Shown in pieces: positions 11,833 to 22,095 of a stretch of DNA of 30,036 nt. Made by a program: the position numbers and the translations under genes. Each line of letters begins with the position of its first letter. Position 1 is the stretch's first letter. The stretch is from Rhypophila decipiens. Taxonomy: Eukaryota > Ascomycota > Sordariomycetes > Sordariales > Naviculisporaceae. The notes beneath the pieces are model-generated. The model was not told the DNA's origin and searched no databases. It saw only the letters and a program-made list of their open reading frames with translations. The DNA lies in NCBI GenBank assembly GCA_033297075.1, contig MU858329.1, positions 1 through 30,036 on the forward strand. The letters are read 5' to 3'.

Positions 11833-14352
11833 GACCGAGATGTTGGAGTTGGGACTGGAGAGAGGAATGCTGGAGTTTGGACAACGGCCCGGGTCAAGAG
11901 GACTTGACAATAGATGAAGGGCAGATATGGACAAGAGCAAGGGACGGAATGGAATGAAGAAAGAATGAAAGCGGCCCGCCAGTCAAGAGAACCCGAGGTC
12001 GTTGGTTCGGTCACGATGAGCTACTCCTCATAAAGGGCATGGGCCGTCTCGTTCTAGGACTGGGTGTAATGTGGTTCGACCAAGATGGGAGGGAGGAGAT
12101 CTATGAACAAGGGGCTGTATGCAGGAAGCCCATGTAGCCCGGTACCTTGTGTAGACAAGAAGCAGCATCCAGGTTGACGGTCGATCATGGGAACCGGGGG
12201 TCGACAGGGGAGACTAATAGTGTAAATGCTTAACGGCGCTCTCCGGAAGTAGCAGCAGGTAACAAGGGTGCGGTAGAGGGAGAGCAGAAGAAAGAAAGAC
12301 TGACGGAGCAGCATATGCAGGAGAAGTGACGGAAAAAGATGACAAGCCATCCGGATAGATGAACTGTTTGCAAACTACAGAGCAATAAATTGGGAAGCTC
12401 TACTGCTACCCAGGCAAGAGGATGTTTGCAGCTCCAGGTAGAAGTAAGGACGACCCTACTTCCAGCGACCAGGTCGTCTGAGTGAGTCTGCATACTCATA
12501 CCGGAGGCACACAACGGTTGTGTGCTCATGTTTGAGAGGTAGCTCGTAGCTTGTACTGTACATGGTATCCAAGCACCCATGTTTTTCCCACCCTGCATCG
12601 TGTGTGAGTGTGTCTGCTGTCTGCTGCAGGGCCATGTGTGTGTCAAAGGGAAGGGCAACAGGAGGAGGGCAGAACAAACGAACAGGAAAGGGGGGCTTTT
12701 CTGTGGCTGCAAGGCATTCCATCGTCCAGTTTTTTGACGTGGGGAGGAGACAGGTACGTATCTGGCCGTACACTCCGTACACGCCCCATGAGGGTGTGTC
12801 GACGGACCGGAGGGGGGTCGAGAAAAAGAGAGAGAGCTGGAGTGGTGGTGGGCAGGGTCGGTAGGCCGGTCAAAAGCCAGGTCCCTTTCCCTGCAACCGC
12901 CATATGATGGGATACGAAAGCTATCTTGTATCCCGTATGGCATACCCGTGCAGCACCCCGCCAAATTCCAATCTTGTCCAATAGAGATATGATGGCAGAC
13001 CGTCCAGAGTTTATCGGTACAACTTGTCTGCCATTTCTGGGATCGCCATCTCAAATCTTCATAGATGATCAAGACACGCGAAACATGTCGAGGTGGGAGG
13101 TGAGACTTTGCGGCGTGGAAACAAGAGCGCTGGGAACGGGTTCAGCATCCAGATTGTCTTGGGGGCTGCACTGTGCCAGATGCTCCTTGATCTGTCAGTA
13201 CTGTGCTGTAACATTCTCTGTAAGATTACCTGCAATACTGGTCTGGATCCTTGAGCGTGTGGCTGTGGGAGAGGCAGACCTGATGTTGGCCGCTACTAAC
13301 AAAATGTCATTGTCAACGTCAAGTTTCCAACTCTTCGGATGATTCAGCATCTCGGCCTCGTCGCCCAGGGCCAAGTTTCTTATTGTCTGATGTAGGAGGC
13401 TCAGTGCCCTGCCCTTGTTCCATCGCAGCAACAGAAAATGTCACTGACCCTCCCCTGTTGAAGCAGAAGAGGTGGCGGGGGCACGAAAGGACTGACAATG
13501 GCTAGTGAGCCCTGAAACGGCCCACTGATTGGTAACGGTCTGCGGCTAAAAGACGGCACGTTGGTTGGCGATGTACAACCATGATACAAGGCTTGGTGAA
13601 CATGTAAATAGACTCGAAATTCTGAAGATAAACCGATTTCTGCATTCATAGACAGCATGATCCATTCTAGAAGTCTTGTCGAAGCAATGGAGCGGTGTGA
13701 TTGCAAGCTTGCAGTCATGTGCGGTGAGAGCATATGCGCTCTCGCAGCGAACCTGAGCGGCCACTGGCAGACTGCGATTGCGTGGACCAACCCTTCTTGA
13801 AAGTTCATCGCTGCTTCATTGTCTTGTCTGCAATCGCCTGTAAATTCCCTTGTGGGTCATGTGCACCTGGTGCTCTCTTCTTTGACAAGGCCCAGGACCA
13901 GAAGCAAGTAAAGTAAAAAGACGTAGGCAATAGTCACCCCACAAGGCAACCACCTCCGCCGGTGAAAGGCCCGGGTGCAGACATATCCAGACAAGGTGAT
14001 CCTTGACCATGTCACTATCCCAATACCTATGTCCCGCAAAGACTGCAGAAGATAAAGGCGTAGCCGTCCTGTTCGTAGCAGCCCCCACATAACAATGCGA
14101 TCATGGATATTCAGTAAAATATCCACCTCTCGCGCTCCGACTTGCTTCGTCTCTGGGCGATAAGCTGATCCACGACCCACTACAAAGTCCCGATTTGCTC
14201 TCGCACAAAGTGCGGCCCGTCCGCAAGGAGGCCATGCTTGAATAGCGGGTCGCGGCAGCCTGGATCAGCCGACATACCGACCAGGCGGACCGTCTCATCC
14301 TCTCCGGCACTTTGTAATCCGTCAACTCCGCGTGGGTCATGCCGCCGAGAGT
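11833..14352. other. Intergenic: forkhead upstream region and Cactin 3' flank
   Basis: About 2.5 kb between the forkhead start and the Cactin stop; since both genes are on the minus strand it holds the forkhead promoter/5' UTR and the Cactin 3' end. The longest open frames (for example 12230-13072 on the minus strand) are low in complexity, lack a domain and overlap several others, so I do not call them. GT- and GA-rich stretches occur around 12600-12840. A long leader with upstream ORFs is common for fungal regulators, but transcript limits cannot be seen here. Confidence 0.45.
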
Positions 14353-16139
14353 TCACTTTCTGTAATAGATCTGTAGGGCGAGTTAGTTCGACATCCAATT
14401 TGCTCGACATCATACGTGCCATGGGAGGTATGCTCACCTTCTTGAATTGGAAATGGAGCTGGAGAATACCCTGTCGCAAAAAAGTGTTAGTGATACGGTA
14501 CTCAGGCAAGCCCGTGAGGATATGTATGATCGGAACGTATTCGGGGGGCAGTGTCAGGCAACCAGATACCTGGAGCAGCCGACCCAAGTGACCGCCGGGC
14601 ATCTGCTTCGCCAACGCACCCCAGATATATAATCATGCAAGGGGAGGCGTAACATTTAATGTCGAGATTCGCAATACATACCTTGTCAAAGCTGCTCTTG
14701 AAGCCGCGTTCCTTCTTGGCACTATAGTCCCACTCGCGGTCGACGATTCGAAAGGCAATGTCCTCGTATGGGGGGCCGGCGATAAAGCGAATCAAGCACG
14801 TATCCTCCTTGCCAGCCGGGGCGAATGACTCGCCTCTCCGACGCCCATGTTCCCGGATGATCTTGTAAGTTGGCGCCTTGGTCTTGTCGATAAGGTCGGG
14901 ATAAAAGATGTTGAAGCGGTAACCTTGCACAACCTTTGGTGGAGGGTTGTCGTGGTCGTAGTGTGTCTGGTTGTACTTGTTCCACTCGTACCCCATCTGC
15001 ACACGGTTGAAGTAGCGCGGCTTGCGTGGGCGATACTTGTCAGCCCAGAGCGGCTTTGTGGCGTTGGGATCTGCCTCTTCGGCCGCAAAGATCTCCTCGC
15101 CTTCTCCGACACCGCGAGCCACCTCACGCTCATACAATGCCCTGGTAGCCTGGGAAAAGTCCTCGTTGTCGGTTGCCGCAAAACGGGCCGTCCCGGGCGG
15201 CGGAGCGGAGCTTTGGGAGTCCGAGGAGAACGCCGCAGGTCGAGACACAGGTTTGGCTGTGTTTTGGGCAGACTTGAGCATTGCAGATGCCGGGCCGCCG
15301 GCTGCTTCTAGAGCCCTGGCCTTCTCCGGGTTGACGGCCTTGAGGAGCTCGACCCGGGCCGCGCGAATGGCCTGAGACACATTCTTCAGCTTGGCTTTCG
15401 CCTTGTAAACCAGGAGACTCTTGAGCAACTCTCCCCAGTAATCCGTGTCGATGGGGCCATCCGACTGTAGTTTTGCCTTGATCTGCTTTTCGAGGGCCTC
15501 CAGCTGCTCCGGCGACTTTGGGCTCAGGATCTTGTCCACATCGGCCGCAACTGTTGTGACCGCACGTCCCTCTTGCTCGTTCGGGGAGAGCTTCCGCCGC
15601 CGATCAACGCAGAGAGTCAGCAGCGCTGCCCAGTAGTCCCTGTTCACCTGGTTGGCCTCCAACGTGTGGTATGATGTAAGATCCTCCTCGAGCTCTTTGA
15701 GCTGCTGCTCGTTCAGGTTGTTGAGAACCGTCTCGGGGGCGGGAATGGCAATTTCGACATCAGAGTCGTCGTCGTCAAACACATCACGATCAGTGTCTAT
15801 GAACCTCAAATTGAAGGCGAGATAGTCGATGGGCTTTGCGCGACGCTCGCGGACTCGAATGTCGGCCTTTTTCTTTGCCTGCTTCAATACGAACTTGTCT
15901 TCGTCTGCCACGAATTGCTCCGACTGCTCGTCCTGCGTGAGATACTTGCCCTTGTTGTTTCCTGAACCGGAGCCAGACCCTGAGGCGGCTGAACGTTGTT
16001 GTTGCCGCGGTGGCTGTCGTGGTTTTGGTTTGGAAATGCGGTTGCCCTGGTCGAATCGCGGCGCTGTGATGTCTCGGTCTCGGCTGTTTCTGTTGGGCGA
16101 TTTCCAGCCGGAGATCATGGCCTGTCTGTCGGGATTCAT
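14353..16139 (-). CDS. CACTIN: Cactin, spliceosome-associated protein
   Basis: Predicted 502-residue nuclear protein. Exons are 14682-16139, 14438-14470 (33 nt, 11 codons) and 14353-14370 (18 nt, five codons plus stop). The introns are 211 nt (GTATGT..CAG) and 67 nt (GTGAGC..CAG). Start is the ATG at 16139; the frame runs 141 codons further upstream but only from a TTG. Residues about 95-290 match the cactin middle domain (KELEEDLTSYHTLE, NRDYWAALLTLC). Residues about 366-502 form the Cactus-binding C-terminal domain (WADKYRPRKPRYFNRVQMGY, GYRFNIFYPDLIDKTKAPTY), ending GILQLHFQFKK then IYYRK, which fits the conserved C-terminus and validates both small exons. The N-terminus is Arg/Ser/Gly-rich and disordered. 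Cactin is conserved across eukaryotes and acts with the spliceosome; in fission yeast it affects splicing and telomere control. It is divergent from RTC1. Confidence 0.9.
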
Positions 16140-16725
16140 GGCTGCTTGGCTTTGGAATGTGTACGTTTGAATATGCGCAAAACGTTGTAGTGTTGCTGTT
16201 AGGGCGATGAATGGCTTGAAATGAAGTCGAGGACAACGTAAAACGGGATGAGTTGGGGAAGGACGAGCAAGAAGATTGAACAGAAGCTGTGCGACTTGGG
16301 CGCGCTGAAGACTGCAGGGAAGCACGCTGCGTAGAAGCCTTTTGCCCCGCCAGTTTCGACTTTGGGGCAGGATAGGGCGGCGAATCAGGTGCCAAAGCCC
16401 CTGGAGCTGAACGGCAACAGGTGGACCCCACCACCGGGAAGTCCAAAGCCTAGAACCGCCAGGGCCGAAGCATTCCATCTGCTTTGACTGTTGACGGAGC
16501 ACAGGAGCTCTCCAGTCGTCATCATCGACCGCATCACGATCTCTTGATCGGATACAGCCCAACGGTCACGCCGTCGCATATCGAATCGCATCCGGTCACC
16601 ACCCGAAATACCACTCTGCGCTTTGCTCTTTGCTATCAACACTGAACGATACACACAAGTCAGCCTCCTCAAGATGCTTCTGGCGGCATCGGGCCTCTGG
16701 AGGATAGCCATTGATTGCAGGGGCC
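16140..16725. promoter_or_regulatory. Shared divergent promoter region, Cactin / RTC1
   Basis: 586 bp separate the Cactin start (minus strand) from the RTC1 start (plus strand), so both promoters and 5' UTRs must lie here or overlap. I see no strong TATA box. The minus-strand frame stays open through most of it, but with no ATG and no recognisable protein, so I treat it as leader sequence. TTGATTGCAG just before the RTC1 ATG resembles a 3' splice site, so a 5'-UTR intron for RTC1 is possible. Confidence 0.5.
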
Positions 16726-19700
16726 ATGTATAATATTAATATCGGCAATCAGGGCAAGATCATGCGCAAGCTACTCGGCAAGCAATCGGCCGAGTCCTCC
16801 CACGAACCGGGTCTCCTCTCGGCCTCGTCTACGACTACTGCCGTCTCGACCGGCACGTCCACGGGCAGCTCTTCTTTTCCGCATGTCCTTCCCTACCGTT
16901 CGAGCGCAGCGCAAAATGCCGTTTACTCGGCCGGCGTGCCCATTGGCGCCATCGATCAATCCCCCGATGGCACTTCTGCGATTCTCGCTGGGCCTCATAT
17001 TTTGAGAACAGTCAACTTCGTCGACGGGGTCACCATCAAGGCTGGTGTTGACCTGCGCGCATTGATTACTTCCCAGCCAGCACCGAGAGGAAACGCTGCG
17101 GCGTCGACTGCCGACCAGCGGTCCATAAAAGACGTCAAATGGGGCACTGGCAGTAAAAACACGACAATATTTACTGCCTGCTCGACGGGCAAGATATTTC
17201 ATTACGATCTGGCCAGATTCGGCCCCATCGGGAGTCCGGTCGAGACTATCCAGATCCGCGAGGACTCGAGGCAGATCAACACGCTGGACATCAATCCGCA
17301 CCGAGGCTCGTATCTGCTGTCGGGAAGCCAGGATGGCATTGTGCGCTGCTTCGACATCCGGATGCCCGCCCACACAAGGACCGGCCTCACGTTTCGCGCC
17401 GTGCAGGCTTTCAAATGCAATGCGGATGCCGTGCGACAGGTCAAGTGGTCGCCCAAGGACGGCTTCATCTTTGCCTGCGGCACTGAACAGGGTGCCGTTC
17501 TCAAATGGGACATGCGAAAGCCCACTGCCCCGATGCTGAGAATCAACGCGCACGAGAGGACCTGCTCCTCCATCTCGTGGCACCCAGATGGCGACCATCT
17601 TGTGAGCGCTGGCTGGGATAGCAAGTGCAATGTGTGGGACATGTCCAAGACAGCTGAGAGGCGACAAAAGCCCAAGTGGACAATATCGACGCCGGCGCCC
17701 ATCGGTGCTGTCTCTTGGCGCCCGGGTCAGTGGTCAGCGACGGCGCAAGCCAAGCGGGCTTCCCAGATCGCCGTGTCGTATGATGAGAGCGGCCAAAAGA
17801 GGTTCGGTATCAACGCGGTGCACATCTGGGACCTGGCGCGGCCGACAATGCCTTACAAGGAGATTCAGAGGTTCGATACGGCCCCAAGCGCAATGCTTTG
17901 GCATGACCAGAGTTTGCTATGGACAGCTGGCCACGATGGGCTCTTCAACCAGTGCGACGTCGCATTTGCCCCCAAGGTCATTGATCGCCAGGCAGTATCA
18001 ACCTTGGCATTCTCGTCGCGAGGCGATGTGCTCATGTTTCTAGATGAGCGACCTTCGACCCAACGGCCACGGCCCCATGTTGTTCATCCAGATGTTATGC
18101 CCTCTTATACCTCGGCCCCGTCCACGCCCAGGTATAGCATCAGTCGCAGCGATTCCGAGGACGATGCCGTCGGAAGCTTTCTGGGTCCCAAGCGCCGAGG
18201 AAGCCGGAAGCGAAGAGCCAGCACCCGCTCTACTACTGCACTCAGCACCACGCCACCTACAGGGGTAGGCGCAGACGACGTGCTGTCTCTTGATCAAACG
18301 ATCAAGGTGACAGGGACTTATAAGCCACAACAGGCCATGGCAATTGGCCATGTGCCCGCAAGCGCCAAGGTCGATGTTTACGAGTACCTCTCTGTGAACT
18401 ACCTGGAGACTCTATACCGGGAGCTTCCCTATGTCTCTGGTGGCAAAGCAATGCCGGAGCGCATCGCTGATATCCTGGAACACTATGCCAAAGCGGCAGA
18501 GTACGTCCACCAGTTTCGGCTTGCACAAACCTGGCGGATACTTGCTTATGGCATCGACTTGGTGCTGCGGAGGCGAGCTGAGTACCACTTGCAGTTCCGC
18601 ATGTCACGCCTCAGGGATTCTTACTCGGTGAAAAAGAAGAGCCAGGACAAAGCATCAGCGCTACACTCGTTCGAAATGTCCATACAACTTCCGCCCGATG
18701 GAGAAACCACGCCAAGGAAAGCCCTGTCGGCTGCTGGCCTGGAGAGGTCCAGTCATCCAAAATCCCTGCTGTCAGAGGAGCTGGAGAGCACCTCCAACGT
18801 CCCTACTCCCCTCGCCCGACCCCTTTCCGACACATCCGAAGCAACCTTCGTGCACGAAAGTGGACGAGGGAAGAAACTAACACCCATCATTGAACCGGAA
18901 AGCTTCACACTTCCGCCTGCAATTCACACACATGTTCCCCGCAAGCGCCTAGACTCTGTGCCTCTTTCCACTGCGAGCCACGACAGTGAAATGACACAGG
19001 CAAGCACCGAAGGCTATGACTTTTATGATACCGAGGCCATCAGCAAAGCCATTGACGTACCTAGTTCGAGGTCGACAGCCTCGCACCCACGAAGTTTTGA
19101 AGCAGCAGCGTCACCCAATAGATTTCGCAAACCAGCCGCATTTCGGCATGATTCGGAGGAGAGCCTTGGTCAGATGTTCTCCATTTCCGATGGTAGTCGA
19201 CAGACGACAGTGCTCACGAGTTCATCTACCAGCAGCAGCTTCCACGCACGTCCATCGGCTCTCGCCGGATTTCAACGGCCCAGGGACAGTGATGATGGTG
19301 ATTTTGGTAGTCGTGTACGCGGCAAGCAGCTTTCTGCCTCGCCTGGCCATTTCAATGGCGCCTTCAGAGCCCCGCTGCAGAGAACCGAGACAGACATGAC
19401 GGGCTTTACCGACGAGCACCACCTCATCACACAGACAACCAGCGATAGCTTTGAATCGCCCTATCGTTCGCAAGAGGCTGATTTCTCAATCGACTCGCCG
19501 ATCCGGATGCATTCTTCCGGTCTGAGCAGTGCAGATGACGATTTTCTCTCTCCCGACATCACAGAGACAGACTATCTCTGCTGGCCAAACGACCCCCCCT
19601 ACCCCTATCCCATGCTCGGGGGCTCAAACTTCTCAAACACAACGTCTCCACCTCTCCAGCCGTATTCATTAATCACTCGGGCTCTCGCCTTCGAGACCAA

Positions 19701-20763
19701 ATCCTCGGCCCTAAACGCATCAGCCATGATCCTCCTCCTCAAACCACTGATTCCCGAGGACATCATCGACTCCTTCCAAGCGGCCGCCATTCTGCGCCAG
19801 CACCACTCACGCCTAATGAGCATGAAGCTCTTTATCGAAGCCACGCTCCTCCGCAAGCTCTGCATGAAAGGCTGGCCAAGCGGCCCCCTCTCAAGCTGGG
19901 GAGAAAACTACCAGTCCATTTTCGCGCCAGCACAACAAGGCGTCCAAGCCGGATTCTTATGTTCCAAGTGTCACAAACCCCGTGACATCGACCGCACTTC
20001 CACCTCGACAGAATCCATCTGGCATTGCGAACGCTGCAAGGCCACCATGGCGCCGTGTGCCATTTGCGGGCATCGCGATAACACGCCTAACCTACCACCT
20101 GCACCTCTTGCCGTGGCGCTAGGGTTCGCCCCCAAATCAGCCAAGTACGAAGAAGAAGAAGCCATCCTCTCAACATGGTGGTACTGCCCTGGTTGTGGTC
20201 ACGGCGGACATTCGTCGTGCATGCAAGGGTGGCATTCTGCGTTCGAGTCTGAAATCCACGACTTTGCAACACCAGATTACCTCGACACGTTGGACTCGAG
20301 CGACGGGTGTTGTCCCCTCGATGGGTGCGGACACGCCTGTCTGCCTGGTCGCTGGCGGGCAGAAACAGCCGCCGCCCGGACAGAAGAAGTCAGTCGTGCT
20401 GTTCGCGAGGCGACAAATCGAGCTACCAAGGCAGCCGCTTCAGAAGCTCATGTGGCTCCTCCGTCGGGTAGTGAACGTCATCATCACTTCAGTGATAATA
20501 CACTCCATGTCAGCCAGAGTCATGCCCACGGCGGAGAATCATCGACCGGTGTGCGCAGCGATGGACACGACGTCGCGCAGAGCCGAGCAGTGGAGAGTGT
20601 GCGCGAGGCTCTTTCAATCGGCGGCGGTTTAGCAAGCGGGTATAGCACGCCTCGAGTGGCGACCAGCATTCTTAGTTCTAGTCCCGGGCGGACTGGCGAG
20701 AGAGTGGAAAGAGAACGGAGAAAGAGCGTCAAGTTTGCCGAGACCGATGGTGGATTGGGTTGA
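16726..20763 (+). CDS. RTC1: RTC1/WDR24-like WD40-RING subunit of the SEA (GATOR2) complex
   Basis: Intronless gene for about 1345 residues. The first ATG is at 16726 (MYNINIGNQGK); an open TTG codon at 16711 is not a credible start, and a second ATG at 16762 would shorten it by 12. WD40 blades are clear over roughly residues 130-430: SGSQDGIVRCFDIR near 197, GTEQGAVLKWDMRKP near 251, SAGWDSKCNVWDMSK near 293, VHIWDLARP near 364. Residues about 470-950 are Ser/Pro-rich and probably disordered. A conserved helical block follows (ILLLKPLIPEDIIDSFQAAA). The C-terminus is a RING-like zinc-binding region: CSKCHKP near 1078, CERCKATMAPCAICGH near 1100, WYCPGCGHGGHSSCMQGWH near 1152, CPLDGCGHACLP near 1194. 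This order is that of yeast Rtc1/Sea2 and animal WDR24, which act at the vacuole/lysosome upstream of TORC1. The gene name (restriction of telomere capping) comes from a yeast screen. Confidence 0.92.
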   Translation: MYNINIGNQGKIMRKLLGKQSAESSHEPGLLSASSTTTAVSTGTSTGSSSFPHVLPYRSSAAQNAVYSAGVPIGAIDQSPDGTSAILAGPHILRTVNFVDGVTIKAGVDLRALITSQPAPRGNAAASTADQRSIKDVKWGTGSKNTTIFTACSTGKIFHYDLARFGPIGSPVETIQIREDSRQINTLDINPHRGSYLLSGSQDGIVRCFDIRMPAHTRTGLTFRAVQAFKCNADAVRQVKWSPKDGFIFACGTEQGAVLKWDMRKPTAPMLRINAHERTCSSISWHPDGDHLVSAGWDSKCNVWDMSKTAERRQKPKWTISTPAPIGAVSWRPGQWSATAQAKRASQIAVSYDESGQKRFGINAVHIWDLARPTMPYKEIQRFDTAPSAMLWHDQSLLWTAGHDGLFNQCDVAFAPKVIDRQAVSTLAFSSRGDVLMFLDERPSTQRPRPHVVHPDVMPSYTSAPSTPRYSISRSDSEDDAVGSFLGPKRRGSRKRRASTRSTTALSTTPPTGVGADDVLSLDQTIKVTGTYKPQQAMAIGHVPASAKVDVYEYLSVNYLETLYRELPYVSGGKAMPERIADILEHYAKAAEYVHQFRLAQTWRILAYGIDLVLRRRAEYHLQFRMSRLRDSYSVKKKSQDKASALHSFEMSIQLPPDGETTPRKALSAAGLERSSHPKSLLSEELESTSNVPTPLARPLSDTSEATFVHESGRGKKLTPIIEPESFTLPPAIHTHVPRKRLDSVPLSTASHDSEMTQASTEGYDFYDTEAISKAIDVPSSRSTASHPRSFEAAASPNRFRKPAAFRHDSEESLGQMFSISDGSRQTTVLTSSSTSSSFHARPSALAGFQRPRDSDDGDFGSRVRGKQLSASPGHFNGAFRAPLQRTETDMTGFTDEHHLITQTTSDSFESPYRSQEADFSIDSPIRMHSSGLSSADDDFLSPDITETDYLCWPNDPPYPYPMLGGSNFSNTTSPPLQPYSLITRALAFETKSSALNASAMILLLKPLIPEDIIDSFQAAAILRQHHSRLMSMKLFIEATLLRKLCMKGWPSGPLSSWGENYQSIFAPAQQGVQAGFLCSKCHKPRDIDRTSTSTESIWHCERCKATMAPCAICGHRDNTPNLPPAPLAVALGFAPKSAKYEEEEAILSTWWYCPGCGHGGHSSCMQGWHSAFESEIHDFATPDYLDTLDSSDGCCPLDGCGHACLPGRWRAETAAARTEEVSRAVREATNRATKAAASEAHVAPPSGSERHHHFSDNTLHVSQSHAHGGESSTGVRSDGHDVAQSRAVESVREALSIGGGLASGYSTPRVATSILSSSPGRTGERVERERRKSVKFAETDGGLG

Positions 20764-21361
20764 TGGTTTTCGTTTCTTTTACATCTCTTTCGGTATGGCT
20801 TACAATATCCATACATGTCGTTGGTCTCCAAGTTATTTTTCTTTTATTCCATCCTATACTTTCTTTGCCTGGTCATGCTCCGTATTTCAAGCCGGCTGTA
20901 GTCTTGATTTCTGACATGGTACCTTGTGGCTGGGTGTAATGAGGTGTGTGTCGAGCTTTGTAAGAGTATGAACAGTCGCCGATGTTATCTTGTCCATGGG
21001 GAAACGGCATGTAAGGCATGGGATAAAGCTGATGACGCTGATGACGCTTCCTGGGATTTTCTCATTTTTTACTTGATCACTTGCCATGTGAAATGGAATC
21101 CTTGTTGACAATGGGATACAACTTCAAGAGGTCACCAATGTCTCATTGTTTGGGGTTAATGTTTGAATTAGGAATGACAATTAACTCTACTACTGCTGCC
21201 TACCAAGACTGTGATGACAAAGCCCAGCTTGCAGCTATCTAGGATTCACATGATGTGTTTCATCCTAGGTTATCCCTTCTCAGCGTTCCCAACCACCAGC
21301 TCAGCCCTCCGAACCTCCAGAAGACTTCGACAGTCTCTAATTGTACTGATGCACTCGAAGC
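20764..21361. other. Intergenic between convergent genes
   Basis: About 600 bp between the RTC1 stop and the stop of the cysteine-rich gene on the other strand. It begins with a T-rich stretch (TTTTCTTTTATTCC near 20838) compatible with a 3' end. A 9-bp direct duplication, GCTGATGAC, occurs twice in tandem near 21029-21046. Nothing else was recognised. Confidence 0.45.
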
Positions 21362-21877
21362 TCAGACTGTCGGGTCTTCGTCTTCTGAGCCCGAGTCTTC
21401 GGAACTTGAACTCCGCCACCGCGGTGGAAGGTCAATCACGCGGAAGGCATCGCACGTGTTGTCGCAAACCTGGCTGCACTGCCGAGTTTCTTTCAAAGAC
21501 AGCTCAGGAGTATAAAGCCATTGGAATTCGCAGACAATCTGGCAAGTCATCACAGCGGCCATCCTGTCAGGGTCAAGTACGGTAATGTCCTGCTTGATGC
21601 TGTTCAGGGTCGGGCTTGAGTCTTCATCGTCTCTGAACCGCTGTCCAGAGTATGGGAGATCTTCAACTGGGCGAAAAACATTGCACACTCTCTCACAACC
21701 CATCGAACACTTCTCAGCTTCGTCTTCAGGCAGGCCAATGCTCATTTTGGCTTCCCAACCGCACACATACTCGCAAAATTCCACAAATTCCTTTCTTCCA
21801 TCGTCATCAGTGTCGTTTCGTCGAGTCGTTTCCTGCGTGTCCGTGGTCAGGCTCAGAGTTGACGTCCGATCGATCAT
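21362..21877 (-). CDS. Cysteine-rich protein with duplicated C-x3-C module, 5' end uncertain
   Basis: 171 residues from the ATG at 21877. I do not recognise a named family. All ten cysteines fall in two blocks of identical spacing: 35, 39, 57, 61, 65 and 112, 116, 134, 138, 142, i.e. C-x3-C-x17-C-x3-C-x3-C twice with a period of 77 residues. Each block is followed by a similar tail (CNVFRPVEDLP and CDAFRVIDLP), so this is an internal duplication. The pattern suggests disulfide-linked helical hairpins. The C-terminus is acidic and Ser-rich. No signal peptide is present at this ATG, although the frame stays open upstream to about 22087 without another ATG, and then reaches a tRNA-like and AT-rich block. 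Either a first exon lies further upstream or the 5' end was lost. The neighbour at 22993-23667 has a related pattern and is secreted. A role as a secreted effector-like protein is inference only. Confidence 0.6.
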   Translation of the reverse strand: MIDRTSTLSLTTDTQETTRRNDTDDDGRKEFVEFCEYVCGWEAKMSIGLPEDEAEKCSMGCERVCNVFRPVEDLPYSGQRFRDDEDSSPTLNSIKQDITVLDPDRMAAVMTCQIVCEFQWLYTPELSLKETRQCSQVCDNTCDAFRVIDLPPRWRSSSSEDSGSEDEDPTV

Positions 21878-22047
21878 CTGCTGGTAACCTTCTTCGTCTT
21901 CGTCTTCTGGAATAAACCAGTCGAAATCGAAGGAAGTAGTTTCTGTTGGAATAACTGGCTGGCAGTAACGGCGGTGTGCTGAATGGGTATATAACCATTG
22001 AATTGCAGAAGGTTCTGATAACTTCTGTAATTTGAGCTCCTTTTTAG

Positions 22048-22095
22048 GAACGGTTTGGCCGAGTGGTATGGTTCTTGGCGCTCGCCGTCACTTAT
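22048..22095 (+). repeat. tRNA-like fragment with Pol III box A motif
   Basis: The stretch GGTTTGGCCGAGTGGT matches the 5' half of a Leu/Ser-type tRNA and the box A consensus (TGGCCGAGTGG), with a possible D-stem GCC/GGC. No proper anticodon stem, T-arm or box B follows in position; the sequence runs into AT-rich DNA. It may be a broken tRNA gene or the head of a tRNA-derived SINE. It overlaps the open upstream extension of the 21362-21877 frame. Confidence 0.3.

Noticed and set aside
11833..11940. N-terminal extension of the forkhead protein
   Set aside because: The extra 36 codons start at TTG; the first ATG is at 11832.
12230..13072. 280-codon minus-strand frame
   Set aside because: No domain, low-complexity Ser/Pro-rich sequence, overlap with several other frames in a GT/GA-rich area; likely chance.
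16140..16562. N-terminal extension of Cactin by 141 codons
   Set aside because: The frame is open but begins at a TTG, has no ATG before 16139, shows no cactin-like sequence and lies in the divergent promoter region.
16711..16725. Start of RTC1 at 16711
   Set aside because: The codon there is TTG. The first ATG in frame is at 16726.
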